Origin: Pleomorphovibrio marinus
GTDB taxonomy: Bacteria > Bacteroidota > Bacteroidia > Cytophagales > Cyclobacteriaceae
Reading direction: 5' to 3'
Assembly: GCF_003347495.1 (NCBI RefSeq)
Contig: NZ_QCXY01000011.1
Location: 124,001 to 188,000, forward strand
DNA length: 64,000 nt
In this document: piece after piece, positions 19,007 to 27,545 of the stretch
How positions within the stretch are numbered: the stretch's first letter is position 1
How the letters are laid out: each line of letters starts with the position of its first letter
Made by a program: the position numbers and the translations under genes
Notes under the pieces: generated by a model
The model's input: only the letters and a program-made list of their open reading frames with translations
The model's database searches: none
What the model was told of the DNA's origin: nothing

Positions 19007-19349
19007 GAGGATTATTTAATCTCAATATTATTCAATTATTTTCTTTAAATTTAAATACACTTGTAAATCAGAGTCCTAATTTATTCCTAAAAATTTGGAT
19101 CACTGGACTTTACTTAAATAATTTCGAGGATTTATCTTAAAATAGAACTAAAAACCGAGTTAAGACACCAAGTGAATTTGGAGGTTGTTTGATTAGGTTG
19201 ATTTTAATAAATATCACATTTGGGGGGTTGGCCTTGGAGAGTGTGGAATAGCTGATACGAGTAAAGCAATATCCTTAAAAAATTTTATAACCTATCCCCT
19301 CCCAACTTGCCAACATTTCATTTTATTAATTCTCCATTTTTAACCAAAT

Positions 19350-19366
19350 ATACCAAAATTTGGTAT
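19350..19366. repeat. Palindromic repeat ATACCAAA-n-TTTGGTAT, copy 3
   Basis: Third occurrence of the same palindrome, here with a single-base centre and perfect 8-bp arms, 63 bp upstream of the small hypothetical gene at 19429. This position would suit an operator. Confidence 0.5.
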
Positions 19367-19428
19367 TGAATGAGTATTGTTTAAAGTCTACCTTGTTTAA
19401 AATAAGATAATGAATTAAACTAAATATT

Positions 19429-19758
19429 ATGAATATCATTAAAAATCCATTTAACACCTATCGAATCACGTACGGTATCGTAAGTCACGACAGGACCGAC
19501 TTCAAGGACTACGCACATATCGATTGCTACCGCGGAACGAAAAAGGTGGGGCAGATACTATTTGGCTCGTCGATTAGCCCTGGGAACAATGCAAACATAG
19601 ACCATATAAACCAAATAAATCTCTATTTCCCCCTTACGCATTTTACGCCCCTTTTACAGGTCCTAAAATTTTGCGGTTCACAATCCATCGCTCTCTATGT
19701 TGAAATGAATGAGCATAAAAACACGGCTTGTATGGGGGGAATAGCAACGGAAACCTAG
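19429..19758 (+). CDS. Small hypothetical protein
   Basis: A 109-residue protein from ATG 19429. It has several aromatic and His residues (RTDFKDYAHIDCYRGTKKVG, NIDHINQINLYFPLTHFTPL) and appears to fold as mixed alpha/beta. No signal peptide, membrane helix or known motif is seen. It lies between an IS1595 relic and an IS4 relic, with a palindromic repeat shortly upstream. It may be real, but no family is recognised. Confidence 0.45.
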   Translation: MNIIKNPFNTYRITYGIVSHDRTDFKDYAHIDCYRGTKKVGQILFGSSISPGNNANIDHINQINLYFPLTHFTPLLQVLKFCGSQSIALYVEMNEHKNTACMGGIATET

Positions 19759-19787
19759 GCTGAGTTTGGAGATTCAATCTAGCGTTC

Positions 19788-20060
19788 AAAGTCCTACACA
19801 AGCAGATAAAAGAGGGCGATGATTTTTCAACTATGGTAATGTTGGTTGCCTAAAACCTCAGCTCCTATGTCAGCTTTTAAAAGTTTTTACTTTACCCCGA
19901 GCCTTATTTTAAAAGCATATTTAAAAAAGATCTTCAAAACTTGCAGACCAAACTCTTGCTTTCAAGGTAGAGGTACATTTTGGGAATTAACAAAAAAACC
20001 CCTTAAAAAGATATCAAGATGCTTTATTTTAATTTCTTAAATTAGTCGGACGACAGTAGT
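19788..20060 (+). pseudogene. IS4-family transposase C-terminal remnant (copy A)
   Basis: From 19788 the sequence reads KVLHKQIKEGDDFSTMVML, then (past a stop) NLSSYVSF and a C-terminal part recognisable as PYFKSIFKKDLQ. The same coding sequence and 3' end occur at about 31.3-31.5 and 33.13-33.28 kb (HKQVKEAEDFSTMVMVAAKN). Both end with a conserved segment, ATTAGTCGGA-n2-ACAGTA, that may be the element end. Only the extreme C-terminus remains here. Confidence 0.65.
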
Positions 20061-20180
20061 AATTATATTTAATTTAAAACAATATATTGCGTGAAATCTC
20101 TTTTAAGATTATGCAGTTAACGGTATCCATCCGATAAACCCCATCTTCCACGGCTGGCAAATTGTGGTTAGACTTGCACC

Positions 20181-20480
20181 ATGAAAAGACAGAGCGAACA
20201 AGAAATGAGAAACCTGTACCTGGAATGGTTGTCATCCGGCAGGAACAAGTCGGATTTTGCGGATTCAGTTGGCTTGGTCCGCACCACTTTTTACTATTGG
20301 GCCAAAAAATTCAGCACCGAAGGGGAAGCACCCCCTGCCGGCAGCGGTTTTCAACAGCTGGACCCGGGACCAGTCGTTGGCCGTGGGCGCGTGACGGCCC
20401 ATATCCATTACCCCTCGGGGGTGAGCCTGGAGCTCTACGAGGGTGTTTCCGCCGAATACCTAAAAACCCTGCTCGGGTAA
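20181..20480 (+). CDS. tnpA: IS66 accessory protein TnpA (helix-turn-helix)
   Basis: A 99-residue protein starting at ATG 20181, 65 bp inside the left inverted repeat. It shows the family's N-terminal DNA-binding motif: YLEWLSSGRNKSDFADSVGL followed by TTFYYWAKKF. It is thought to assist IS66 transposition together with TnpB. It ends four bases before the tnpB start, so the two are probably co-translated. The reading frame is intact. Confidence 0.85.
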   Translation: MKRQSEQEMRNLYLEWLSSGRNKSDFADSVGLVRTTFYYWAKKFSTEGEAPPAGSGFQQLDPGPVVGRGRVTAHIHYPSGVSLELYEGVSAEYLKTLLG

Positions 20481-20483
20481 CCC

Positions 20484-20831
20484 ATGCTGGCCCTATCCAC
20501 TTCCTGCCGCTACTTTCTCTACGGCAGCCCCACCGACATGCGCTTCGGGATCAACTCCCTGTCGGGGCTTGTCCGTAACAAACTCGGCACCGACCCGATG
20601 AACGGCGACGTGTTCATTTTCATAGGCAAGCGGTCCAACCAGGTCCGGCTGTTGCAATGGGACGGGGACGGTTTTGCCCTGTACATAAAAAAGCTGGAGC
20701 GGGGTACTTTCGAGCGCCCCCTGCTTGCCGGGACGGCCATCACAAGCGCCCAGCTCACCCTTCTCCTACAGGGGGTAAGGCTGGAATCGGTGCGCTACAG
20801 GAGGCGGTACACCCCCTTAAAAAGGGCCTGA
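20484..20831 (+). CDS. tnpB: IS66 accessory protein TnpB
   Basis: A 115-residue protein with the very conserved TnpB blocks: SPTDMRFGINSLSGLV, then GDVFIFIGKRSNQVRLLQWD, then GDGFALYIKKLERGTF. The exact biochemical role is unknown, but it is needed for transposition in studied IS66 elements. Its length matches the family and the frame is intact. It lies between tnpA and the split tnpC on the same strand. Confidence 0.9.
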   Translation: MLALSTSCRYFLYGSPTDMRFGINSLSGLVRNKLGTDPMNGDVFIFIGKRSNQVRLLQWDGDGFALYIKKLERGTFERPLLAGTAITSAQLTLLLQGVRLESVRYRRRYTPLKRA

Positions 20832-20906
20832 AAAAAAGGACATATTCAAGGGAAAAAAGTGCCTCAAAACCACTTTAAACCCGTTTTTTATGCGTATTTT
20901 TATGTC

Positions 20907-22232
20907 ATGGAAAACACGGCAACCGACTACAAGAAGCTATACGAGCAAGAGCTCGAAGCCCACCGGGTGTCCTTGTTGACCATGTCCGAAAAGGAGGACA
21001 CCATCTCAGACCTGCGGTTTGAACTCGACAAGCTCCGCAGGCATATTTTTGGGTCCAAAAGCGAAAAACGCGGCAGCCATGTCGGCGAAAACCAGATGGG
21101 GCTCTTCGAACTGGGCACCACCAGGGCCGTACAGGAGGAGCTGTCCGGGTCTGTGGGCAAAGAACAAAAACCCGCGCCCAAGAAGAGGGCCAAGGGCACC
21201 GGGCGTATGAGCCTTCCAAAAGAACTCAGAAGGGAAGAAACAGTGATAGAACCGTCGGAACCTACCGAGGGGTGCGTGAGGATTGGGGAGGAAGTCACCG
21301 AAGTACTGGAAGTTGTGCCCGCATCATTCTATGTGAGGCGTTATATCCGTCCGAAGTATGCCAGGCCGAACGGCGAAGGCATACTTATCGGGACCCTTCC
21401 CGACAGGGTGATCGAAAAGGGCATCCCCTCCGAGTCCGTAATCGCCCAAATGACCGTCGACAAGTATGTCTACGGCATGCCGCTGCACAGGCAGATCGAC
21501 AAGTACGGCAAAATGGGGGTACGCATCCCCGCCTCAAGCGCCTCGGACTGGATCATGGGGGGCTGGTACCAGCTCAGGCCGCTCTGGAAGCTCCTCCGGG
21601 TGATAGTCACCCTCCAGGAGTACCTCCAGGTTGACGAAACGCCGATAAAGGTCCTGGACAGGGATCACAAAAAAGGGATCCACCAGGGATACATGTGGCT
21701 GTACCATGCCCCGGTGGACAGGCTTGTGCTCTTCGACTACAGGAAAGGCCGGGACCGGTCCGGGCCCGTGGAAATGCTTGCGGGTTTTAAAGGCATCATC
21801 CAGACGGACGGCTATAAGGTCTATGACACCCTCTATGGGAACCATCCCGACATTCATCTGACTTTTTGTATGGCCCATGCCAGAAGATACTTTGTCGATG
21901 CTGTCAAGGACGATGAAAAACAGGCCAACCACGTGCTGGATGAAATGCAGAAACTATACCTGCTCGAAGAAAAGATGAGGTCGGAGAACATGGGCTGGGA
22001 AGAAAGGACAGAGGCAAGAAAGAAGTATGCCGACCCGGTCCTGACCGGCCTGGGCCAATGGCTGGAGGAAAACCAATACAGCTACAGGCCGGAAAGCCCC
22101 ATGGGGAAAGCCATAGCCTACGCACATAAACGGTGGGCGGGGCTGAGTGCGTATGTGATCCATGGGCAAATGGAAATAGACAATAATTTAGTTGAAAATG
22201 CAGTGAGGCCCCTGGCTGTTGGTTATGCATAG
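20907..22232 (+). pseudogene. tnpC: IS66 transposase TnpC, 5' part (interrupted by RIT insertion)
   Basis: Read from ATG 20907 (a GTG 48 bp upstream is also open), about 441 residues. The N-terminal leucine-zipper-like helix (YEQELEAHRVSLLTMSEKED) leads to LRRHIFGSKSEKR. The catalytic core contains the first Asp in LQVDETPIKVLD and the second in IQTDGYKVYD, and the DDE Glu in HGQMEIDNNLVENAVRP. Translation then ends after PLAVGYA at a stop created by the inserted DNA. The missing C-terminal part is found at about 25704-25918. Nearly all catalytic residues are retained, but the conserved C-terminal tail is lost, so activity is unlikely. Confidence 0.9.
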
Positions 22233-22304
22233 TAAAAGATTATGTAAAGTAATCGGTAAAAATCCTCTTTCAGTTATCCTTTGTGAATCAGTACTTTACA
22301 TAAT
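22221..22304. repeat. Left end of RIT element with recombinase-like half-sites
   Basis: Three related sites share the core TTATGYAWAG: GGTTATGCATAGTA (22221-22234), ATTATGTAAAGTA (22239-22251), and in inverse orientation TACTTTACATAAT (22292-22304). The last two form an exact 13-bp inverted pair. The first recombinase gene begins 19 bp to the right. Confidence 0.8.
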
Positions 22305-22322
22305 AATAAACGTTGGTTTTTA

Positions 22323-23612
22323 ATGATTGCAATTCCGCAATTATTAAAGCAACGTATTATGAGAAAAATGCAAACCGCTTTCGATCAACTCATTTTTGAC
22401 GCAGGCGAAGTATTGAGGAGCAAACTGATGAGGGCCGACCTGACCATTATCTGGTACCGTAAGTATTGGCGGCGAATGCAGCGGCAGTTGTTGGCTAAGG
22501 GTATCACTGAGTTTACCTCCGAAATTGGCAGACAATATCTATCCGGCCAGTTTGGCGAGTCTGACTATGCTAAATTGCCCAAAGGGAGCAAGGATATTGT
22601 AAAAATCGTCAATGTGCTCTGTGAGTTTTATGACACGGGTACCTTGGCCGGTCGTAAGGAACGGATCATCCTGGACGGAGTGATTGGCGATCAGATGTGC
22701 CAGTTTACTGCTCATCTGGCTTCCCTCAGGTTAAAGACGTCAACAATCCGGGAACGGGAACATTACCTGAGCCGGTTCCTTTTTCACCTGAAGGGAAAAG
22801 GTCTGACCTCTATGAGTGAAGTGCATCAATCTGTTATACTGGATTATCTTAAGACTTTGGATGAGCGCTTTCCAACAGTGGCCCACATGACATTGACAGC
22901 GATAAGGACCTTTCTGAAGTATCTTTTTGAACAAGGGATACTGGAAGTGGATACGTCGCTTTGCGTACCGAAGGACAACTACAGAAAACAAGCCAAGATA
23001 CCTTCTGTCTTTAAACCCGAGGAAATCCAACGGGTGATCGGCACGATCGACCGTAGCAGACCTTGCGGAAAACGGGATGTTGCAATTGTACTCCTTGCCG
23101 CCCGGCTTGGCCTGAGAGCATCCGACATTGCGGGACTTAAGTTTGAGAACCTCCTTTGGGAAAAAAGTACGATCTCGCTTTGCCAATATAAAACGGCCAG
23201 AGAATTGGAATTGCCCCTGCTCGCAGAAGTTGGTGAAGCAATCATCGAATACCTGAAGTATGGCAGGCCGGTCTCCGGTGAACCCTTTGTGTTTCTGACC
23301 GGCCATTCACCTTTCGGGCGGATGTACGGCAGTGGGATTACCTGTGCGGTCAGGCGTGTTTTTCTGGCGTCCGGGGTCATTATCGGGAACAGACATCACG
23401 GACCGCACGCACTTCGCCACAGCCTTGCCAGCTTACTTCTGGAACAGAGCACTGCAATGCCGGTTATCACAGAAGTGCTTGGTCACGAAAACTCCCGTTC
23501 CACAAAATTTTATCTACGGATCGACCTGGCATCCATGAAGCAGTGTATGCTTGATGTTCCCCCTGTCCCCGATGATTTTTATGACCAGAAAGGAGGGTAC
23601 TTTTATGCGTAA
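22323..23612 (+). CDS. Tyrosine recombinase, first of the RIT trio
   Basis: A 429-residue protein read from ATG 22323, just inside the left terminal repeats. The N-terminal 215 residues form a SAM-like core-binding region (ASLRLKTSTIREREHYLSRF). The C-terminal catalytic domain has the first Arg in LAARLGLRASDIAGL (about residue 264), HALRHS (box II H-x-x-R), VLGHENSRSTKFY with the second His and the probable nucleophile Tyr near residue 400. All five active-site positions seem present. A strong Shine-Dalgarno sequence near its 3' end (AGGAGGG) serves the second gene, whose start overlaps this stop by eight bases. The three enzymes probably act together on the element ends. Confidence 0.88.
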   Translation: MIAIPQLLKQRIMRKMQTAFDQLIFDAGEVLRSKLMRADLTIIWYRKYWRRMQRQLLAKGITEFTSEIGRQYLSGQFGESDYAKLPKGSKDIVKIVNVLCEFYDTGTLAGRKERIILDGVIGDQMCQFTAHLASLRLKTSTIREREHYLSRFLFHLKGKGLTSMSEVHQSVILDYLKTLDERFPTVAHMTLTAIRTFLKYLFEQGILEVDTSLCVPKDNYRKQAKIPSVFKPEEIQRVIGTIDRSRPCGKRDVAIVLLAARLGLRASDIAGLKFENLLWEKSTISLCQYKTARELELPLLAEVGEAIIEYLKYGRPVSGEPFVFLTGHSPFGRMYGSGITCAVRRVFLASGVIIGNRHHGPHALRHSLASLLLEQSTAMPVITEVLGHENSRSTKFYLRIDLASMKQCMLDVPPVPDDFYDQKGGYFYA

Positions 23613-24576
23613 TCATTTCATCGGAATCTATGCACAGTATCTCGAACAATACATTGATTTCAAAAGACAGTTAGGATTTAAACAGGAAACTGAAGAAGCT
23701 ATACTCTCTGTTTTTGACCGTTTTACCGTCGAGCGTGGCGAAACCCGGTTAGGCATCACGCAGGAACTTTCACAGGCATGGATGAAAACCGGGGAAGGGC
23801 TTTCGTCATCGTACAACTATCATCGTGCGGTTCTCATTAACCAGTTCGCTTCATTCCTTGGCAATCAGGGTATCCGTTGTTATCTCATGCGTTTGCCGGT
23901 ATGCAAAGTAGACTTCGCCCCACATATTTATTCCCGGGATGAGCTCCACAGGATTTTTGCTGCCGCTGACAATCTCCGCGCAAGAAAAGGCCTCCGCCAA
24001 ATAATGTTTTCGCTTCCCGCACTCATTAGGTTACTTTATGCTATAGGTCTTCGAAGTGGGGAAGCACTCGCCCTATCGGTCCAGGATGTTGACCTTCGGG
24101 ACCAGATCATTGTTGTTCTTGACAGTAAGAACGGGTTGGAACGTATCGTCCCCATTTCAGACTCCTTGACAACAGTACTTAGGCAATACGTCTCTTACAG
24201 GGAACGCTTGCCGCCCAGTCTGGCCAAAGATGACCGCTTTTTTATCGGACTCGACGGAAAAAGAATCACACAGGATTGTTTCTCAGGTTGGTTTCAGCGT
24301 TTGTTGTCCATTGCCGGTATTACCCATGGCCGGGGTGTAACCGCTCATGCTTTACGCCATTCTTTCAGTGTCCATTCACTGGCGATGATGGCTGAAAGCG
24401 GCATGGATATCTATTGTTGCCTGCCTATTCTTTCAACCTATTTGGGTCATAAAGCAATCGAATCAACAAATCACTATGTGAGGCTGGTAGCTACCATGTA
24501 CCCGGGGTTGCTTAAGGATATTGACAGGATATGCATAAATGTTTTCCCCAATTCGACCGGTTATGAAACCCACTGA
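23605..24576 (+). CDS. Tyrosine recombinase, second of the RIT trio
   Basis: A 323-residue protein. ATG 23605 is chosen because AAGGAGGG sits about seven bases upstream and the protein then begins in the core-binding domain (GIYAQYLEQYIDFKRQLGF). The catalytic domain shows LYAIGLRSGEALAL (Arg I), HALRHSFSVHSLA (H-x-x-R), YLGHKAIESTNHYVRL (His and Tyr). All catalytic positions are present. It overlaps the first recombinase gene by eight bases and the third by at least 14, which implies tight co-translation. Confidence 0.88.
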   Translation: MRNHFIGIYAQYLEQYIDFKRQLGFKQETEEAILSVFDRFTVERGETRLGITQELSQAWMKTGEGLSSSYNYHRAVLINQFASFLGNQGIRCYLMRLPVCKVDFAPHIYSRDELHRIFAAADNLRARKGLRQIMFSLPALIRLLYAIGLRSGEALALSVQDVDLRDQIIVVLDSKNGLERIVPISDSLTTVLRQYVSYRERLPPSLAKDDRFFIGLDGKRITQDCFSGWFQRLLSIAGITHGRGVTAHALRHSFSVHSLAMMAESGMDIYCCLPILSTYLGHKAIESTNHYVRLVATMYPGLLKDIDRICINVFPNSTGYETH

Positions 24577-25573
24577 CTTTTCAAAACACCTTTCTGGGTT
24601 TTTGACAGGTTATCTCGCCCACGAGCGGGGAGCAAGCAGGAATACCATCATTGCTTATCGGGACTGTTTTATTCATTTCATCGGTTATATGGAAAAGCAG
24701 GGCATATCTGTTTCGCGACTGTCGTTGGAAAACATCACCCAAAAAGCAGTCATCGGTTTCCTTGACTGGCTCCAGACGGAACGCAACAACGGGAATTCGA
24801 CCCGGAACGCCAGGCTGGCTGCGATCCATTTCTTTTTCAGCTATGTACAATATCAGCATCCCGAGCATCTGTATGAATGCCGGAAGATCCTTTCCATACC
24901 GATGAAGCGCAAGGCAAGTGTTCCGGTGAACTACCTGTCAATCGAAGGGATAAAAGTGCTCCTGGAGCAACCTGATACCAATACGGTCAGGGGCAGACGT
25001 GATCTGGCTTTGCTTTCGCTGATGTATGATACGGGTGCCCGGGTGCAGGAGGTCATTGACCTTAAACCGACCAGTTTGAGGTTGGACAACCTAAATACTA
25101 TCCGGATTATGGGCAAAGGAAGCAAGAGCCGTATTGTTCCCATGCTTGAACAACAGGTAGGCCTGTTAAAACCTTACCTCGCTGAGCACTGTCTTGACCA
25201 GTCCTGTAACAATGAGCATCCCCTGTTCTTCAACAGCCGGGGTGAGAAGTTGACACGGGCCGGGGTGAACCATATCCTGCTCAAATACGCTGACATGGCC
25301 AGAAAAAAGGCAGGAGTTTATTTACCGGACAGGATCAGCTGCCATGTGCTGCGCCATTCCAAAGCGATGCACCTGCTTCAGGCAGGTGTAAATCTGGTGT
25401 ACATCCGCGACATACTGGGACATGTATCCGTACAGACAACAGAGGTGTATGCAAGGGCCGATTCTCGTGCGAAAAGAGAAGCAATAGAAAAGGCATATGT
25501 GTCGGTGGTACCGAAGAAAGAGCCAGTATGGTTGTCAAATGATAATCTTTTGGAATGGTTGAAGCGCTTCTAA
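24563..25573 (+). CDS. Tyrosine recombinase, third of the RIT trio
   Basis: About 336 residues from ATG 24563; ATG 24539 in the same frame would add eight. The N-terminal SAM-like domain (FLTGYLAHERGASRNTIIAY) is followed by the catalytic domain: MYDTGARVQEVIDL (Arg I), KGSKSRIVPM (beta-hairpin Lys), CHVLRHSKAMHLL (H-x-x-R), ILGHVSVQTTEVYAR (His, Tyr). It is XerD-like in layout and appears intact. The stop is nine bases before the right-end repeat array. Confidence 0.88.
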   Translation: MKPTDFSKHLSGFLTGYLAHERGASRNTIIAYRDCFIHFIGYMEKQGISVSRLSLENITQKAVIGFLDWLQTERNNGNSTRNARLAAIHFFFSYVQYQHPEHLYECRKILSIPMKRKASVPVNYLSIEGIKVLLEQPDTNTVRGRRDLALLSLMYDTGARVQEVIDLKPTSLRLDNLNTIRIMGKGSKSRIVPMLEQQVGLLKPYLAEHCLDQSCNNEHPLFFNSRGEKLTRAGVNHILLKYADMARKKAGVYLPDRISCHVLRHSKAMHLLQAGVNLVYIRDILGHVSVQTTEVYARADSRAKREAIEKAYVSVVPKKEPVWLSNDNLLEWLKRF

Positions 25574-25582
25574 GTGATATTT

Positions 25583-25703
25583 ATTATGTAAAGTGGTGTG
25601 ACCTGGAACCGCCTTCAGGTGCATTAAACCCTGACGGATAGTTGCACACTTTACATAATACTCTACTATGCATAACCAAGCTTATGCAAAGCTTTGCATA
25701 ACC
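25583..25703. repeat. Right end of RIT element with recombinase-like half-sites
   Basis: Sites in order: ATTATGTAAAGTG (25583-25595), its exact inverse CACTTTACATAAT (25647-25659), TACTATGCATAACC (about 25664-25677), and a perfect 20-bp palindrome TTATGCAAAGCTTTGCATAA (25682-25701). This end therefore has one more palindromic site than the left end. IS66 sequence resumes at about 25704-25707. Confidence 0.8.
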
Positions 25704-25918
25704 TGGGCAGGAAAGCCTTTTTATTCGCAGGATCGCATCAGGCAGCAGAGATGACCGCAGCCATGTACTCTTTCATGGCGAGCTGCAAAAGGAACAAAAT
25801 CAATGAATTTGATTGGCTAAAGGATGTCTTCGAGAGAATCCAGAGCCATAAACAAAAGGACCTCTACCAGCTACTGCCTTCCAACTGGGACGAATACCGG
25901 CCCACAACCGACCAATAA
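25704..25918 (+). pseudogene. tnpC: IS66 transposase TnpC, detached 3' part
   Basis: This frame encodes LGRKAFLFAGSHQAAEMTAA, then MYSFMASCKRNKINEFDWL, and ends DEYRPTTDQ, the usual C-terminus of IS66 TnpC. It fits directly after PLAVG at the end of the 5' part. Its first residues (MHN from a TTG) come from the inserted RIT end. Without the catalytic core it has no activity. Confidence 0.9.
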
Positions 25919-26237
25919 ACATTCCCTCCCATAATTCCTAAAGTAATTTAATGGGTTCGTCGGATGGATACAGTTAACGGACTCTCATTTCTGCTACATG
26001 GAGAACTTAGCAAAAAAATGCTTGTTATTTTGCTGAATGAAAGAAATGTCGACGTTATTGATGCCAGTTTAAAATTCAAATATTGAATTCCGCTGATTTG
26101 AATGGAGTGATGTCTTTATTTGCTTCATCTGACCTATGCTTCATCAGAATCATTCAATGCCCGTATAAAATTGTTCTGTGCTAACCAAAAAGGTGTCAGA
26201 GATACAAAGTTTTTCTTGTAGAGGATTTGTAAACTGT

Positions 26238-27497
26238 ATGCGTAAACCACCGAAAAATCACTTGACCAAATCTCTAATGACTGATCAATTCTTACAGGTG
26301 CTGTTTGGCAGATGGGGTTGCGTCGCAACTCACAATGCGGGGCGCATCCTCATAGTCTCCCAAGGAATTCTTGCAACCGCCACGATCCTGATCAGCCCCC
26401 TAATAGCTGACCTCGCCACAGTTTTTGCGATCTCGGAGGCGGAAAGTGGTCTTTTGATTGGTGTGTTTTCTGCTGCAATCCTTTTCACGTTCCCGTTCTC
26501 GGGATTATTTGCAGACCGATTTGGTGCACGAAGGACAGCGATCTTTGGGTTGACCCTTTTTGGCCTTTCCGGCTGTACATTCGCTTATGTACACACATTC
26601 GAGTTTGCACTCTTTCTTCGAATCATCCAAGCGATCGGCTTCGGTCTGGCGCAACCCTCCCTAATCGCTATGTTCGCGGATTTCTTCTCCGGGATACGTG
26701 AAACGACGATCCAGGGAATCAATACCTCCTTCAAGAGCATAGTGCAGCTTGCCACACCAGTGATTTCGGGACTGCTCTTCGCTCTCTCCTGGCGGGCTCC
26801 ATTCCACCTTTTCTTGCTTGCCCTCCCCGCTGCTGCCCTGATTTGGTCTACAGTTCCTGAGTGCGAATCGATAGATGGGCGAATAGGCAAGACTTATCTA
26901 CGAGGTATAGCCTGGTTCTTGACGAAACGAACGACCCTTTGCCTCATGAGTGGGTTTTTCACACGCACGTACATGTTGTTTGGAATGTATACCTATATTT
27001 CGGTGCTCGCCATTCGAGAGACGGGAATGACAGTGGCAATGTTGGGCTTGTTGCTTGGCACGAATTCCCTAATGAAGTTTGCGGCAGCGAGTCAGGTAGG
27101 TCGTCTGTCTGGGCACAGTAGCACGAACCTTATCGCTATCATCGGATTTGCTCTATTTGGTACCGGTCTCGCGCTCGCTGGTTTCGTTCCAACGGTGCCA
27201 ATTATATATTTTGCCATCGCGATTGCGGGCGTGGGTGATGGATTGATCGACCCCGCAATGAAAAGCATGGTAAATTCTCTCTCTTCTCCTGCATACAGAA
27301 TCAGTTCCATGGCTGTTGCACTCACCTTTCAGGCCATTGGCAAGACGGTGAGTCCGATTTCCGTAGGCATTCTCCTGGTATTCCTCGAACCTGCCACAGT
27401 ATTCATCGTACTGGGAACCGTCGGTGGACTGTTGGGCGTATCTGTCCTGTTTGACATTTGGATAAGAACGAGAGAACGAAACGGGCTTAAAACTTGA
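26238..27497 (+). CDS. Major facilitator superfamily transporter
   Basis: A 419-residue membrane protein with about 12 predicted helices. The signature loop 2-3 motif GLFADRFGARRTAIFG (MFS motif A) is at about residues 90-105, with typical Gly-rich helices such as IGFGLAQPSLIAMFADFF. It probably exports or imports a small molecule by proton coupling; the substrate cannot be read from sequence. ATG 26238 was chosen over an upstream start at 26178, which gives an unlikely polar leader; ATG 26277 is also possible. It is convergent with the membrane protein gene at 27546-28595. It lies immediately after the IS66 element, so its promoter region may have been altered by that insertion. Confidence 0.8.
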   Translation: MRKPPKNHLTKSLMTDQFLQVLFGRWGCVATHNAGRILIVSQGILATATILISPLIADLATVFAISEAESGLLIGVFSAAILFTFPFSGLFADRFGARRTAIFGLTLFGLSGCTFAYVHTFEFALFLRIIQAIGFGLAQPSLIAMFADFFSGIRETTIQGINTSFKSIVQLATPVISGLLFALSWRAPFHLFLLALPAAALIWSTVPECESIDGRIGKTYLRGIAWFLTKRTTLCLMSGFFTRTYMLFGMYTYISVLAIRETGMTVAMLGLLLGTNSLMKFAAASQVGRLSGHSSTNLIAIIGFALFGTGLALAGFVPTVPIIYFAIAIAGVGDGLIDPAMKSMVNSLSSPAYRISSMAVALTFQAIGKTVSPISVGILLVFLEPATVFIVLGTVGGLLGVSVLFDIWIRTRERNGLKT

Positions 27498-27545
27498 TAC
27501 CCGAAGCAGTCCAACGACCCTAAAACGTGGTACCAGATGCGTCAA

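Larger units (their letters stand above)
22221..25703 (+). mobile_element. Recombinase-In-Trio (RIT) element inserted in tnpC
   Basis: About 3.5 kb lies between the two halves of an IS66 tnpC gene. It holds three consecutive, overlapping tyrosine recombinase genes and complex inverted termini, the defining layout of RIT elements. The outer repeat GGTTATGCATAGTA (22221-22234) faces its complement ending at 25676. Inner ATTATGTAAAGT sites occur as inverted pairs at each end. Removing the insert restores an A-V-G-R-K reading across the tnpC junction, as expected for IS66. No short target duplication could be fixed with certainty because the junction bases are GG/GGG. Confidence 0.85.
20116..25978 (+). 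mobile_element. IS66-family element split by a RIT element
   Basis: Inverted ends GTTAACGGTATCCATCCG (from 20116) and, at the other side, the complement GTTAACTGTATCCATCCG (ending at 25978) bound an IS66-type element. It carries tnpA, tnpB and tnpC in the standard order and is much richer in G+C than its surroundings. tnpC is interrupted near 22221-25706 by a three-recombinase insertion. Without that insertion the element would be about 2.4 kb, normal for the family. No matching 8-bp target duplication is apparent directly outside the ends. Confidence 0.85.

Noticed and set aside
20106-25988. 8-bp target duplication around the IS66 element
   Set aside because: The eight bases outside each inverted repeat (ATTATGCA-type on the left, GGACTCTC on the right) do not match.
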